Below are positions 55,394 through 62,723 of a stretch of 64,000 nucleotides of DNA, piece after piece. The DNA is taken from the NCBI GenBank assembly GCA_026705605.1, contig JAPPAK010000002.1, positions 62,001-126,000 on the forward strand. The letters run 5' to 3'. Each line of letters starts with the position of its first letter. The stretch's first letter is position 1. The translations under genes were made by a program, and so were the position numbers. The DNA is from Chloroflexota bacterium. Its GTDB lineage: Bacteria > Chloroflexota > Dehalococcoidia > Tepidiformales > Tepidiformaceae. The notes beneath the pieces are model-generated. The model did no database searches. It had not been told where the DNA came from and was given only the letters and a program-made list of their open reading frames with translations.

Positions 55394-56674
55394 CTAGCCG
55401 ATCCGTTCCCGCTGGCCGAGGATTCCCTGGGGCCGCACCAGCAAAGCCAGCACCAGCACACCCAGTGCGAACACCGCTTTGATCTCCGGGCTTGCCCACA
55501 CCGTGCTCACTTCCGTCACCAGCCCGATCAGGAGCCCGCCCACCATCGCCCCGTAGGCCGTCCCCAGCCCGCCCAGCACCACCGCCGCGAACATGAGCAG
55601 CAACAGCCGGAACCCCATCAGCCAGTCCACTGCCTCCACCGACCCGAAGAACACGCCTCCGACCGCCGCGAGCGCGGCCCCCGCCACCCACACGACCAGG
55701 ACGACCCGGTCGACGTCGATACCGGACGACTCCGCCAGCTCGGGATTGTCGGCGACCGCCCGGATCGCCTTCCCGGTGCGCGCACGCTGCAGGAACACCG
55801 CCACCCCGATGAGGATGACCGCGGAGAGCGCCATGATCGTGAAGTCCCGCGGGGTCACCGCAAACGGCCCGAACGTCCACTCCGCCTGGAGCGCGTAGTC
55901 GATGTAGCGTTCCCTGTCCGGCCCGAAGAACAGCAGCATCACGTGCCGCGCGAGCAGCGACAGACCGATCGTGACCACCATGAACTGGAACATCCCGAGC
56001 CGCCGCGCCCGGAGCGGCCGTAACAGCGAGAACTCGACACCTCCTCCCGCCGCCCCCGCGACCACCACCGCCAGCACCCCCGCGAGGATGAGGGGCGCGC
56101 CGAACGTGTCCGCGTTGAAGTACCACGCGAGGATCGCCCCCAGCGTCACCAGCTCCCCGTGCGCGAAATTGATGAGCCCCGTCAGCCCGAAGATGAGCGA
56201 CAACCCGATCGCGCACATCGCAATGATCAGGCCGAACTTGACCCCGTTCAGGACCGCCTGTGCGAGCTTCTCGCCGACGTTTGGTCCGCGGCTCACCGGC
56301 TCGCCCAGAGCGAAGATCAACGGCCGTGAGCGTCCCGCCGTGACCGTTACCTCCAGGGTTTGCCGCTCCGGGTCACGGAGGGTCACTCCCTCGGGCAGCG
56401 TGTCCGTGTCGATCGTCGCCCGGTACGTCCCCGGACCCGGCAGCTCGATGCGCCAGCGCCCGTCCGCCCCCGTCACCGCCTCCCCAACCGCCTCGCCGTT
56501 GGCGCCGACCACGGAGATCCGTACGCCCTCGACCGGTTCGCCGCCGAAACGCAGCGTTCCCGAGAACGCTTCGCCCTCGCCGTCCTGGGCCTGCGCCGAG
56601 CCAAAGAGGAAGAGCGAAAGGACCGCCACCGCCACCAGCGCAACCACACTCCGCAGCGAGCGGGCGTTCGACAA
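55394..56674 (-). CDS. livH: LivH-type ABC permease with an exported N-terminal beta-sandwich domain
   Basis: 426 residues, about 130 longer than ordinary LivH. Residues 1-30 form a signal-like segment (VVALVAVAVLSLFLFGSAQAQ). Residues ~36-122 have the pattern of a carboxypeptidase-regulatory/transthyretin-like Ig fold: FSGTLRFGGEPVEGVRISVVGANGE, then GEAVTGADGRWRIELPGPGTYRATID and the strand LEVTVTAGRSRPLIFAL. The permease follows from ~135 (LIFGLTGLINFAHGELVTLGA is the LivH signature; coupling loop TGKAIRAVADNPELAESSGID). The domain would sit outside the membrane, ideally placed to touch the binding protein. The start is TTG 56674 with GGGAAGGGG upstream and a TATACT -10 at 56728-56723. Confidence 0.85.
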   Translation of the reverse strand: MSNARSLRSVVALVAVAVLSLFLFGSAQAQDGEGEAFSGTLRFGGEPVEGVRISVVGANGEAVGEAVTGADGRWRIELPGPGTYRATIDTDTLPEGVTLRDPERQTLEVTVTAGRSRPLIFALGEPVSRGPNVGEKLAQAVLNGVKFGLIIAMCAIGLSLIFGLTGLINFAHGELVTLGAILAWYFNADTFGAPLILAGVLAVVVAGAAGGGVEFSLLRPLRARRLGMFQFMVVTIGLSLLARHVMLLFFGPDRERYIDYALQAEWTFGPFAVTPRDFTIMALSAVILIGVAVFLQRARTGKAIRAVADNPELAESSGIDVDRVVLVVWVAGAALAAVGGVFFGSVEAVDWLMGFRLLLLMFAAVVLGGLGTAYGAMVGGLLIGLVTEVSTVWASPEIKAVFALGVLVLALLVRPQGILGQRERIG

Positions 56675-56722
56675 GGCGCACCCCTTCCCTTTGCCGCCCT
56701 GCGGGCGTGCTATTCGCTGCGG

Positions 56723-56728
56723 AGTATA
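56723..56728 (-). promoter_or_regulatory. -10 box TATACT of the livHMGF operon
   Basis: Minus-strand TATACT 48 bases before TTG 56674. It drives livH-livM-livG-livF, which are joined by zero gap or overlaps. Confidence 0.5.
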
Positions 56729-56791
56729 GGTGGCCCGCCGGCGCCACGGGCCGTGAGGCCGCCTGCGCTCCTGCCCATCGGCCCCGCGAAC

Positions 56792-56822
56792 TTGCGAATT
56801 GCCCCTCGCGACCCGCTAGCAT
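56792..56822 (+). promoter_or_regulatory. Leaderless-type promoter of the NfeD-flotillin operon
   Basis: TTGCGA (56792-56797), 19-base spacer, TAGCAT (56817-56822), six bases (GGAAGG), GTG 56829. The GGAAGG could act as ribosome site only if transcription starts further upstream. Confidence 0.45.
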
Positions 56823-56828
56823 GGAAGG

Positions 56829-58244
56829 GTGGCGAAGTACCGGTTCCGCGCGCTCGGCGCGATCTTGCTGGCCCTCGGCGTGGCCTCCTTGCTGCTCTCG
56901 CAGTGGGCGGCGCCGACCCAGGCCAGGGGCGACTACATCGGTGTCGCGAGAATAGACGGGGCCATCGACGCGATTAGCTCCCGCTACCTGTCACGGGCCA
57001 TTAGCAAGGCAGAGGGCGATGAAGCGGTCCTCATCGTCATCGAGCTCGATACCCCCGGCGGCCGCCTCGACTCCACCCGCGACATGGTCGCGTCAATCCT
57101 CGAGTCCCGCTCCCCGGTCGCCGTCTACGTCACGCCCTCCGGAGCGCAGGCCGCCTCCGCCGGCACCTTCATCACTGCCGCCGCCAATTTCGCCGTCATG
57201 GAGCCGACCACCAACATTGGCGCCGCCTCGCCCATCAGCGGCTCGGGCGAGGATCTTCCCTCGACCCTCGAGCGCAAGGTGATCGAGGACACCCGCGCCT
57301 TCATCCGGGCAATCTCGGAACGACGCGACCGCAATGCCGAGGCTCTTGAGGCCACGGTGACCCACGCCAGGGCCTATTCGTCGAGCGAGGCGCTCGATCT
57401 CGGCATCATCGACTTTATCGCTCCCGACCTCGATGACCTGCTGGCTCAGGTTGACGGCCGGACCGCGGAGACCGCGGCTGGCCCCGTCGTCGTGAACACG
57501 GAAGGCGTCTCCGTTCGCGACATCAACATGAGCTTTCTGGAGCGCTTCCTGTCCGTCATCGCCGACCCGAACATCGCCTTCACCCTGATATCGCTCGGCA
57601 GTCTCGCGCTCATCATCGAGTTCTGGATCCCCGGCTTTGGCCCCGGGATCATCGGCGTCATCATGCTGGCCCTCGCCTTCGTGGCCTTTGGCCAGCTCCC
57701 CGTCAACTGGGTGGGCGTCGGTCTCATTCTCTTCGCGATGGGTCTTTTCTACTTCGAGATGGAGGCCCCCGGCATCGGTGTCTTTGGAGCAGGTGGCTTT
57801 GTGAGCTTCCTGGTGGGTGCGCTTCTGCTCTTCGGGGGTTTCGTCGGGTCGTCCAACCCCCTCGACCTCACCGTCGACATAAGTCTTTGGCTCGTCGTCG
57901 TGATGGGTGTTTTCGTGGGCAGTACGGTGCTTGCGTTCTACTTCCTTGTGCGTGGCGGCGGAAGCTCCGACGCCTTCGGTTCCCTCGACGGCGACCTCGT
58001 CGGAACACCCGCCGTCGCCATCTCCGACCTCAATCCGACCGGCAAAGTGCTTGCCAGGGACCGTGAGTGGTCGGCTACTATGGAAGAGGGGCAGCGAGTT
58101 CGCGCCGGTGCGAACGTTCACGTCGTTGCCGTCTACAGTGGCAGGACGCTCAAGGTGTCCAGCGGGCCCGCGCCGATCGGCCAGCGGGCGCGTCGACCCC
58201 TCTCCGCGTTCGCCGGACGACTTAGAAGGGCGTTTAGGAGGTAG
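56829..58244 (+). CDS. nfeD: NfeD1b-type membrane protein with ClpP-class serine protease domain
   Basis: 471 residues. A signal helix (~8-26) is followed by a ClpP-class protease domain (35-215) with Ser110 in AQAASAGTF and a likely partner Lys150 in ERKVIED (40 residues later, as in archaeal NfeD proteases). LIVIELDTPGGRL is the oxyanion motif. Several transmembrane helices (~245-370: NIAFTLISLGSLALIIEFWIPG and later) and a C-terminal OB-fold NfeD domain (~385-455) follow. The partner is the flotillin gene three bases downstream. The NfeD C-terminal codons (AGGAGGTAG) contain the ribosome site of that gene, so translation is coupled. Such pairs act in membrane microdomain quality control. 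Confidence 0.88.
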   Translation: MAKYRFRALGAILLALGVASLLLSQWAAPTQARGDYIGVARIDGAIDAISSRYLSRAISKAEGDEAVLIVIELDTPGGRLDSTRDMVASILESRSPVAVYVTPSGAQAASAGTFITAAANFAVMEPTTNIGAASPISGSGEDLPSTLERKVIEDTRAFIRAISERRDRNAEALEATVTHARAYSSSEALDLGIIDFIAPDLDDLLAQVDGRTAETAAGPVVVNTEGVSVRDINMSFLERFLSVIADPNIAFTLISLGSLALIIEFWIPGFGPGIIGVIMLALAFVAFGQLPVNWVGVGLILFAMGLFYFEMEAPGIGVFGAGGFVSFLVGALLLFGGFVGSSNPLDLTVDISLWLVVVMGVFVGSTVLAFYFLVRGGGSSDAFGSLDGDLVGTPAVAISDLNPTGKVLARDREWSATMEEGQRVRAGANVHVVAVYSGRTLKVSSGPAPIGQRARRPLSAFAGRLRRAFRR

Positions 58245-58247
58245 TTC

Positions 58248-59717
58248 ATGGCGCCAATTATCCGAGTAGCAGGCCCAAACGAGGCGTTGATCAGGTCAGG
58301 TGGAGGATCCCGGCCCAAGATCACCGTCGGCGGCAGGGTCATCGTCATCCCCATCTTCTTCAAGGCGCAAACCCTCTCCCTTGAGGTCATGACCCTCGCC
58401 GTCGAAACCGCGAAGGTCTACACCAAGGAGGGCGTCGCCGTCACCGTCGACGGCGTGGCCCAGGTCAAGGTCGCGCGCGCTGAGGAAGCCATCCGTACGG
58501 CTGCCCAGCAGTTCGTGGGCAAGCCCGAGCGCGAGATCGCCGAGGTCGCCCTCCAAACCCTCGAGGGCGCCCAGCGCGCCATCCTCGGCACCATGACCGT
58601 CGAGGAGATCTACCAGGACCGGGAGTCCTTCGCGGCGAGCGTCAGCGAGGTCGCCGAGCCGCACATGGCCAACATGGGCCTCGAGATCATCAGCTTCACT
58701 ATCCGCGATATCCGCGACGACCAGGGCTACCTCGACGCCCTCGGCCGCAAGCGCACGGCGGAGGTCACCCGCGACGCCGAGATCGGCGAGGCGGAAGCGC
58801 AGCGCGATGCCGCCATCAAGCGCGCCGAGGCGCAGCGAGACGCCATCGTCGTCGAGGCGCAGGCCAACCGTGATCAGGAGACGGCCAAGTTCGACGCGGA
58901 TACCAAAATCGCCGAGTCCGAGCGCGACTTCAAGGTCGAGCAGGCCCGCTTCCAGCAGGAGACCAACGCCCGCCAGGCAGAGGCCGAGCTCGCCTATGCC
59001 CTCCAGGAGGCCGTGACCCGACAGGAGATCCGCCAGCAGGAGGTCCAGATCGAGGTCGTCGAGCGCACCAAGCAGATCGAGATCGAGCAGCAGGAGATCC
59101 TGCGCCGCGAGCGCGAGCTCGAGGCCAACATCAAGCGCCCCGCCGAGGCCGAGCGCTATCGCCTCGAGACTATCGCCGCCGGCGACAAGGCCAAGGTCGT
59201 GGCCGCGGCCGAAGCAGAAGCCGAGTCCCTCACCCTCAACGGGTCGGGCGAGGCGAATGCCATCCGCGCCCGTGGCGAGGCCGAGGCCGACGCCATCAAG
59301 GCCCAGGGCCTGGCCGAGGCCGAAGCCATGCGCATGAAGGCCGACGCCTGGAAGGAGTACGGCCAGGCGGCCATGATCGATACGCTCCTCGAGTCGCTGC
59401 CCGACGTCGCATCGTCGGTCGCCCAGCCGCTCGCGCAGACCGACCGCATCGTCATGATCAGCGGTGGCGACAACGGCTCCATCGGCGCCAGCAAGCTCAC
59501 CAACGACGTGACCAAGGTGGTCTCGCAGCTTCCCGATCTCGTCGAGAGCCTCACCGGCATCGACATCCTCGGGACGCTCAAGAACCTCCCGCGCGTCGCC
59601 ACCACCGACGGCTCCAACGGCGCGGCCCAGGCCGCTCCCGCGGCTGTCGAGGCTGCGGCGCCGGCAGAAGCGGAAGCCTCCGACGAGGGTGATTCCGGCG
59701 AGGAGTCACCCGCCTAG
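58248..59717 (+). CDS. Flotillin-like SPFH domain protein
   Basis: 489 residues. The SPFH/band 7 domain is residues ~20-180 (GGRVIVIPIFFKAQTLSLEVMTLAVETAKVYTKEGVAVTVDGVAQVKV in segments). It is followed by a long coiled coil rich in E-A-x-A/Q-R repeats (~185-380) and a C-terminal part ending in an acidic Ala/Glu/Ser tail. Flotillins form oligomeric rings in lipid domains and scaffold membrane proteins. The short N terminus, MAPIIRVAGPNEALIRSGG, has no membrane helix; attachment must be peripheral. RBS AGGAGG ends four bases before ATG 58248. A hairpin terminator follows. Confidence 0.9.
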   Translation: MAPIIRVAGPNEALIRSGGGSRPKITVGGRVIVIPIFFKAQTLSLEVMTLAVETAKVYTKEGVAVTVDGVAQVKVARAEEAIRTAAQQFVGKPEREIAEVALQTLEGAQRAILGTMTVEEIYQDRESFAASVSEVAEPHMANMGLEIISFTIRDIRDDQGYLDALGRKRTAEVTRDAEIGEAEAQRDAAIKRAEAQRDAIVVEAQANRDQETAKFDADTKIAESERDFKVEQARFQQETNARQAEAELAYALQEAVTRQEIRQQEVQIEVVERTKQIEIEQQEILRRERELEANIKRPAEAERYRLETIAAGDKAKVVAAAEAEAESLTLNGSGEANAIRARGEAEADAIKAQGLAEAEAMRMKADAWKEYGQAAMIDTLLESLPDVASSVAQPLAQTDRIVMISGGDNGSIGASKLTNDVTKVVSQLPDLVESLTGIDILGTLKNLPRVATTDGSNGAAQAAPAAVEAAAPAEAEASDEGDSGEESPA

Positions 59718-59739
59718 CAACCCCGCCCACTACCGCACG

Positions 59740-59772
59740 CGGGGCGATGGCGTCTTTCGACCCATCGCCCCG
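59740..59772 (+). terminator. Hairpin after the flotillin gene
   Basis: CGGGGCGATGG (59740-59750) pairs with CCATCGCCCCG (59762-59772) over 11 bp; loop of 11. Only TTG follows, so U-run support is weak. Confidence 0.5.
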
Positions 59773-59799
59773 TTGCTGATCCCGCTACCGGGTCGGAAG

Positions 59800-59818
59800 T
59801 GCTATCATTATGATAGCA
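59800..59818. promoter_or_regulatory. Perfect 9+1+9 palindrome, operator of the toxin-antitoxin operon
   Basis: TGCTATCAT-T-ATGATAGCA, a perfect inverted repeat 16 bases before the antitoxin ATG. It contains TATCAT (59803-59808) and TATGAT (59809-59814), so binding of the ribbon-helix-helix antitoxin would cover the -10 region and repress its own operon. Confidence 0.75.
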
Positions 59819-59834
59819 TTCTGGGGAGGTCGCC

Positions 59835-60089
59835 ATGGCGACCCTGAACGTGCGCAGGCTGGACGACGAGGTGGTTTCGCGCCTCAAGCGCCGCGCATCC
59901 TCGAACAAGCGCTCGCTCGAGAGCGAGGTCAGACACATCCTCGAGGGCGCCGCGGCGGACGACCGGGAAGCGCGGCGGGACGCATTCCGCCTGCTGGCCT
60001 CCCGATTGCGCGCCCGTACGGCTGGAACGCGCCAGACACCCTCCGAAGTACTCATCAGGGAAGATCGCAGCACCGGGCATCGTGACTGA
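59835..60089 (+). CDS. FitA/VapB-like ribbon-helix-helix antitoxin
   Basis: 84 residues. The N-terminal part is a ribbon-helix-helix DNA-binding domain (ATLNVRRLDDEVVSRLKRRASSNKRSLESEVRHILEGA). The C-terminal tail (about residues 55-84) would wrap the toxin. GGGGAGG lies before ATG 59835. Its TGA overlaps the toxin ATG by one base (TGATG), the usual coupling in such pairs. FitA-type homologues bind DNA only with their toxin. Confidence 0.85.
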   Translation: MATLNVRRLDDEVVSRLKRRASSNKRSLESEVRHILEGAAADDREARRDAFRLLASRLRARTAGTRQTPSEVLIREDRSTGHRD

Positions 60090-60526
60090 TGCGGCTGGTG
60101 GTCGACGCGAGCGTCGCGGTCAAGTGGCTCGTGGATGAGGACGGCTCCGAGACTGCCGATGGCATCCTGGAGCACGCTACCGAGCTCCATGCTCCCCGCC
60201 TGCTTGCCTCCGAAGTAGCGAACGCGCTCTGGCGAAAGGCCCGGCTGCGCGAGATTGAACGCAGCGATGCAGGGGTTCTCGCCGCCTCGGTTGCCCAGAT
60301 GCCCATTGCCTGGACAGAAGACGAGCGGGTCTGCAGCGAAGCGGCCCGTTTGGCCGTCGGGCTTGATCGCCCCGTTTACGACTGCATGTACCTGGCCCTG
60401 GCTCACCGGGTCGATGCTCGGCTCGTCACTGCCGACGAGCGTTTCGCCAATGCGCTTGCGACCACCGAGCACGGAGGCGCGATTGTCACGCTGGCCGCGC
60501 TTGAGGGTGAGTTCGAGACCGGATAG
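60089..60526 (+). CDS. vapC: VapC-type PIN domain toxin
   Basis: 145-residue PIN ribonuclease. Acidic metal-site residues are Asp6 (VVDASVA), Glu42 (ASEVANAL), Asp98 (VYDCMYLALA) and Asp116 (TADERF), all in the expected places. VapC toxins cleave specific RNAs (often tRNA or the 23S sarcin-ricin loop) and are held silent by the antitoxin. The gene overlaps the antitoxin by one base and has no other promoter. It converges on the histidine kinase with ten bases between stops. Confidence 0.88.
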   Translation: MRLVVDASVAVKWLVDEDGSETADGILEHATELHAPRLLASEVANALWRKARLREIERSDAGVLAASVAQMPIAWTEDERVCSEAARLAVGLDRPVYDCMYLALAHRVDARLVTADERFANALATTEHGGAIVTLAALEGEFETG

Positions 60527-60536
60527 CCGTTGACGG

Positions 60537-62723
60537 TTAACCCTGGGCCGGGACCTCTTCCGTGGCGGCCGCCGTTTCGGCCGGCCGCTCCAGCGGCAGT
60601 TCGATGATCATCTCGGTGTATTCGCCCGGTTCCGTGTCCACGGTGATAGTCCCGCCGTGCCTGCGAACGATGTCGCTCGAGAGCGACAGCCCCAGACCCG
60701 TGCCCTGGTCCGTCGGCTTGGTCGTGAAGAAGGGGTTGAAAATCTTCTCCGCAACCTCCGGCGGCATCCCCGTGCCGTTGTCCTTGATCCGAACTTCGAT
60801 GTGGTCCTCAAGGCGCTTGGTGCTCAGCCAGATGGTCGGCGTGTAGGGCCCGCCCACCACATCGGCTCCCGGCGTCGCTGCGCGCCGCTCGTTCGTCGCG
60901 TAGCACGCGTTGCTCACCATGTTGAGGAAGACGCGGCCGAGGTCCTGGGGGATGACTTCCATCTCGCCTGCATTCGGGTCGTACTCGTCCTTCAGGTCCA
61001 GTTGGAAGTCCGAATCTGTTGCGCGCGCGCTGTGGTAGGCCAACTTCGCGTGCTCATCGAGCAGCCCATTAATGTCGCTCATCTGCCACTCCCCCGATCC
61101 CCGTCCCATCCGCAGCATGTTCTCGACGATGCGGTTCGCCCGCTGTCCGTGCGACTGGATCCGCTCGAGGTTATCCGTCAGGTCGCCCGTTATCTCCTCG
61201 ACGTACGACTGCTGCTCCTCGCTCAGATTCACACCATCCTCCTCCAGCACTTCCTGCAGCTCGGTCAGAAGCTCGCCCGAGACCTCGGAGAAGTTGTTCA
61301 CGAAGTTCAGGGGGTTCCGGATCTCGTGGGCCACGCCCGCCGTCAGCTCGCCCAGCGCCGCCAGCTTCTCCCGCATCACGATCTGGTCCTGGGCCTTATT
61401 CAGCTCACCCAGCGTGCTCTCCAGCTCCACGTTCTTCTCCTGCAGCTCGTTCGCCAGCTCCTCCACCAGGTTCAGCCGCTGAACCTCGAGCGCGTGCCGC
61501 CGGAACACTTCGAGCGCGGCCGCCATGTCCGCGACCTCGTCCCGCCCCTCCATCTCCACGCTCGTCTCGATGTCCCCGCCGGCCATCCGCCGCATCCAGT
61601 CCGTGAGCAGGTTCAAGCGGCGCAGGAGGATCCTGCCCAGGTAGAGCCAGATGATGAGCACCGCCCCGACCACGCTCACCGCGCTGATGACGAGCAGAAG
61701 CGTGCGGCCCGTGAAGATTGCCGAGGAGGAGGCCTCGGTGGCATCCGCCGCGCTCGCCTGCGCCGCCATCACCAGCCCGTCCACCTCTGCCACCAGGTCG
61801 ATCGAGAGGTCGCGGTTGCTCGCCAGCAACTCCGACTGGCGGGCCTCGATCCGGAGCTCCTGCTCGAAGAGGCCAAACACGCTCCCTCCACCGAGGCCCA
61901 GGGCGAACAACCGATCGAAGACCGGCGTGGCGGCGGTATGGAAGTCGGTTCCCCGTTCCGTTCCCAGGTTCCGCTCAATGCGGTTCCGCGCGGCTTCGAA
62001 GCGCTCCCGCAGCGGCTCGACCAATGAGGCGTCCGACAACGTGAATGCGTTCGCCAGAAGCTCCGTCGCGATGTTCACGTCCCCCTGCAACTCGCTCAGC
62101 CGTCGGTAGCGGACGACTTCCTGCTCGGCGAAGTGTTGCGAGCGGGGCGCAGCCGAGTCGTCGAGGTCGATGAATCCGGTCAGCACGAAGAAGAACTGGT
62201 CGTCGATCGCCGGCGCCAGCAGGTCGTCCAGCTCGAACCGCACCTGCGTCAGCTCTTCCTGCAGTCCCTCCAGGCGCGTCCGCAAGTCGAACACGCCCGC
62301 TGTTTCGCTCCGCAGCTCGTTGATATTGGAGATGAGTGTGTCCGAGTACGTGCGGATCCGGGCCACCCGCGCCTGGTCCGTGTCCCTCTTGGCCTCCAGC
62401 GTGAGCAGCTGCTCTTCGAAAGACGTGTAGGCGGCGTCGATGCTCTGAACGACCTGCGCGAACTCCTCCGGCGTCGAGGCTGCCGTCAGGTTCGGCGCCG
62501 CCGCCACCAGGACGCCGGTGTCCCGCGCGACGCCGAACGACGCCGCAAGCTCGGGCACGCTTCCCTCGTTCACGCGGCTCTGAACGGTTCCCACGCGGTC
62601 GAAGGAGAACCAGCCGACGAGACTCGCTGCCAGCGTGAGCACCACCGCTCCCCCGACGGCCAGGTAGAGCTGCGTCGAGATACGGAACCGGCTGTCCACT
62701 ATCTGCTTTAGTCGTTCAACCAC
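60537..62723 (-). CDS. Sensor histidine kinase with large extracytoplasmic helical domain (TorS-like)
   Basis: 728 residues. TM1 about 18-39, a ~300-residue extracytoplasmic all-helical region (40-340), TM2 341-363, HAMP ~363-415, coiled coil 415-450, then HisKA with His466 in GVAHEIRNPLNF. The ATPase domain (~555-715) has N box NMVSNACYA, G1 DNGTGMP, F box FFTTKPT and G2 GTGLGLS. There is no receiver or phosphotransfer domain and no response regulator gene in the window. The GTG start at 62723 lies inside the end of the binding-protein gene (16-base overlap), so the two are co-translated. The overall plan matches TorS, which senses through a periplasmic binding protein. Confidence 0.87.
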   Translation of the reverse strand: MVERLKQIVDSRFRISTQLYLAVGGAVVLTLAASLVGWFSFDRVGTVQSRVNEGSVPELAASFGVARDTGVLVAAAPNLTAASTPEEFAQVVQSIDAAYTSFEEQLLTLEAKRDTDQARVARIRTYSDTLISNINELRSETAGVFDLRTRLEGLQEELTQVRFELDDLLAPAIDDQFFFVLTGFIDLDDSAAPRSQHFAEQEVVRYRRLSELQGDVNIATELLANAFTLSDASLVEPLRERFEAARNRIERNLGTERGTDFHTAATPVFDRLFALGLGGGSVFGLFEQELRIEARQSELLASNRDLSIDLVAEVDGLVMAAQASAADATEASSSAIFTGRTLLLVISAVSVVGAVLIIWLYLGRILLRRLNLLTDWMRRMAGGDIETSVEMEGRDEVADMAAALEVFRRHALEVQRLNLVEELANELQEKNVELESTLGELNKAQDQIVMREKLAALGELTAGVAHEIRNPLNFVNNFSEVSGELLTELQEVLEEDGVNLSEEQQSYVEEITGDLTDNLERIQSHGQRANRIVENMLRMGRGSGEWQMSDINGLLDEHAKLAYHSARATDSDFQLDLKDEYDPNAGEMEVIPQDLGRVFLNMVSNACYATNERRAATPGADVVGGPYTPTIWLSTKRLEDHIEVRIKDNGTGMPPEVAEKIFNPFFTTKPTDQGTGLGLSLSSDIVRRHGGTITVDTEPGEYTEMIIELPLERPAETAAATEEVPAQG

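Noticed and set aside
60526-60540. GTTGACGGTTAACC between toxin and kinase stops as an operator
   Set aside because: Only a loose direct/inverted pattern in a ten-base convergent gap with no promoter to control.
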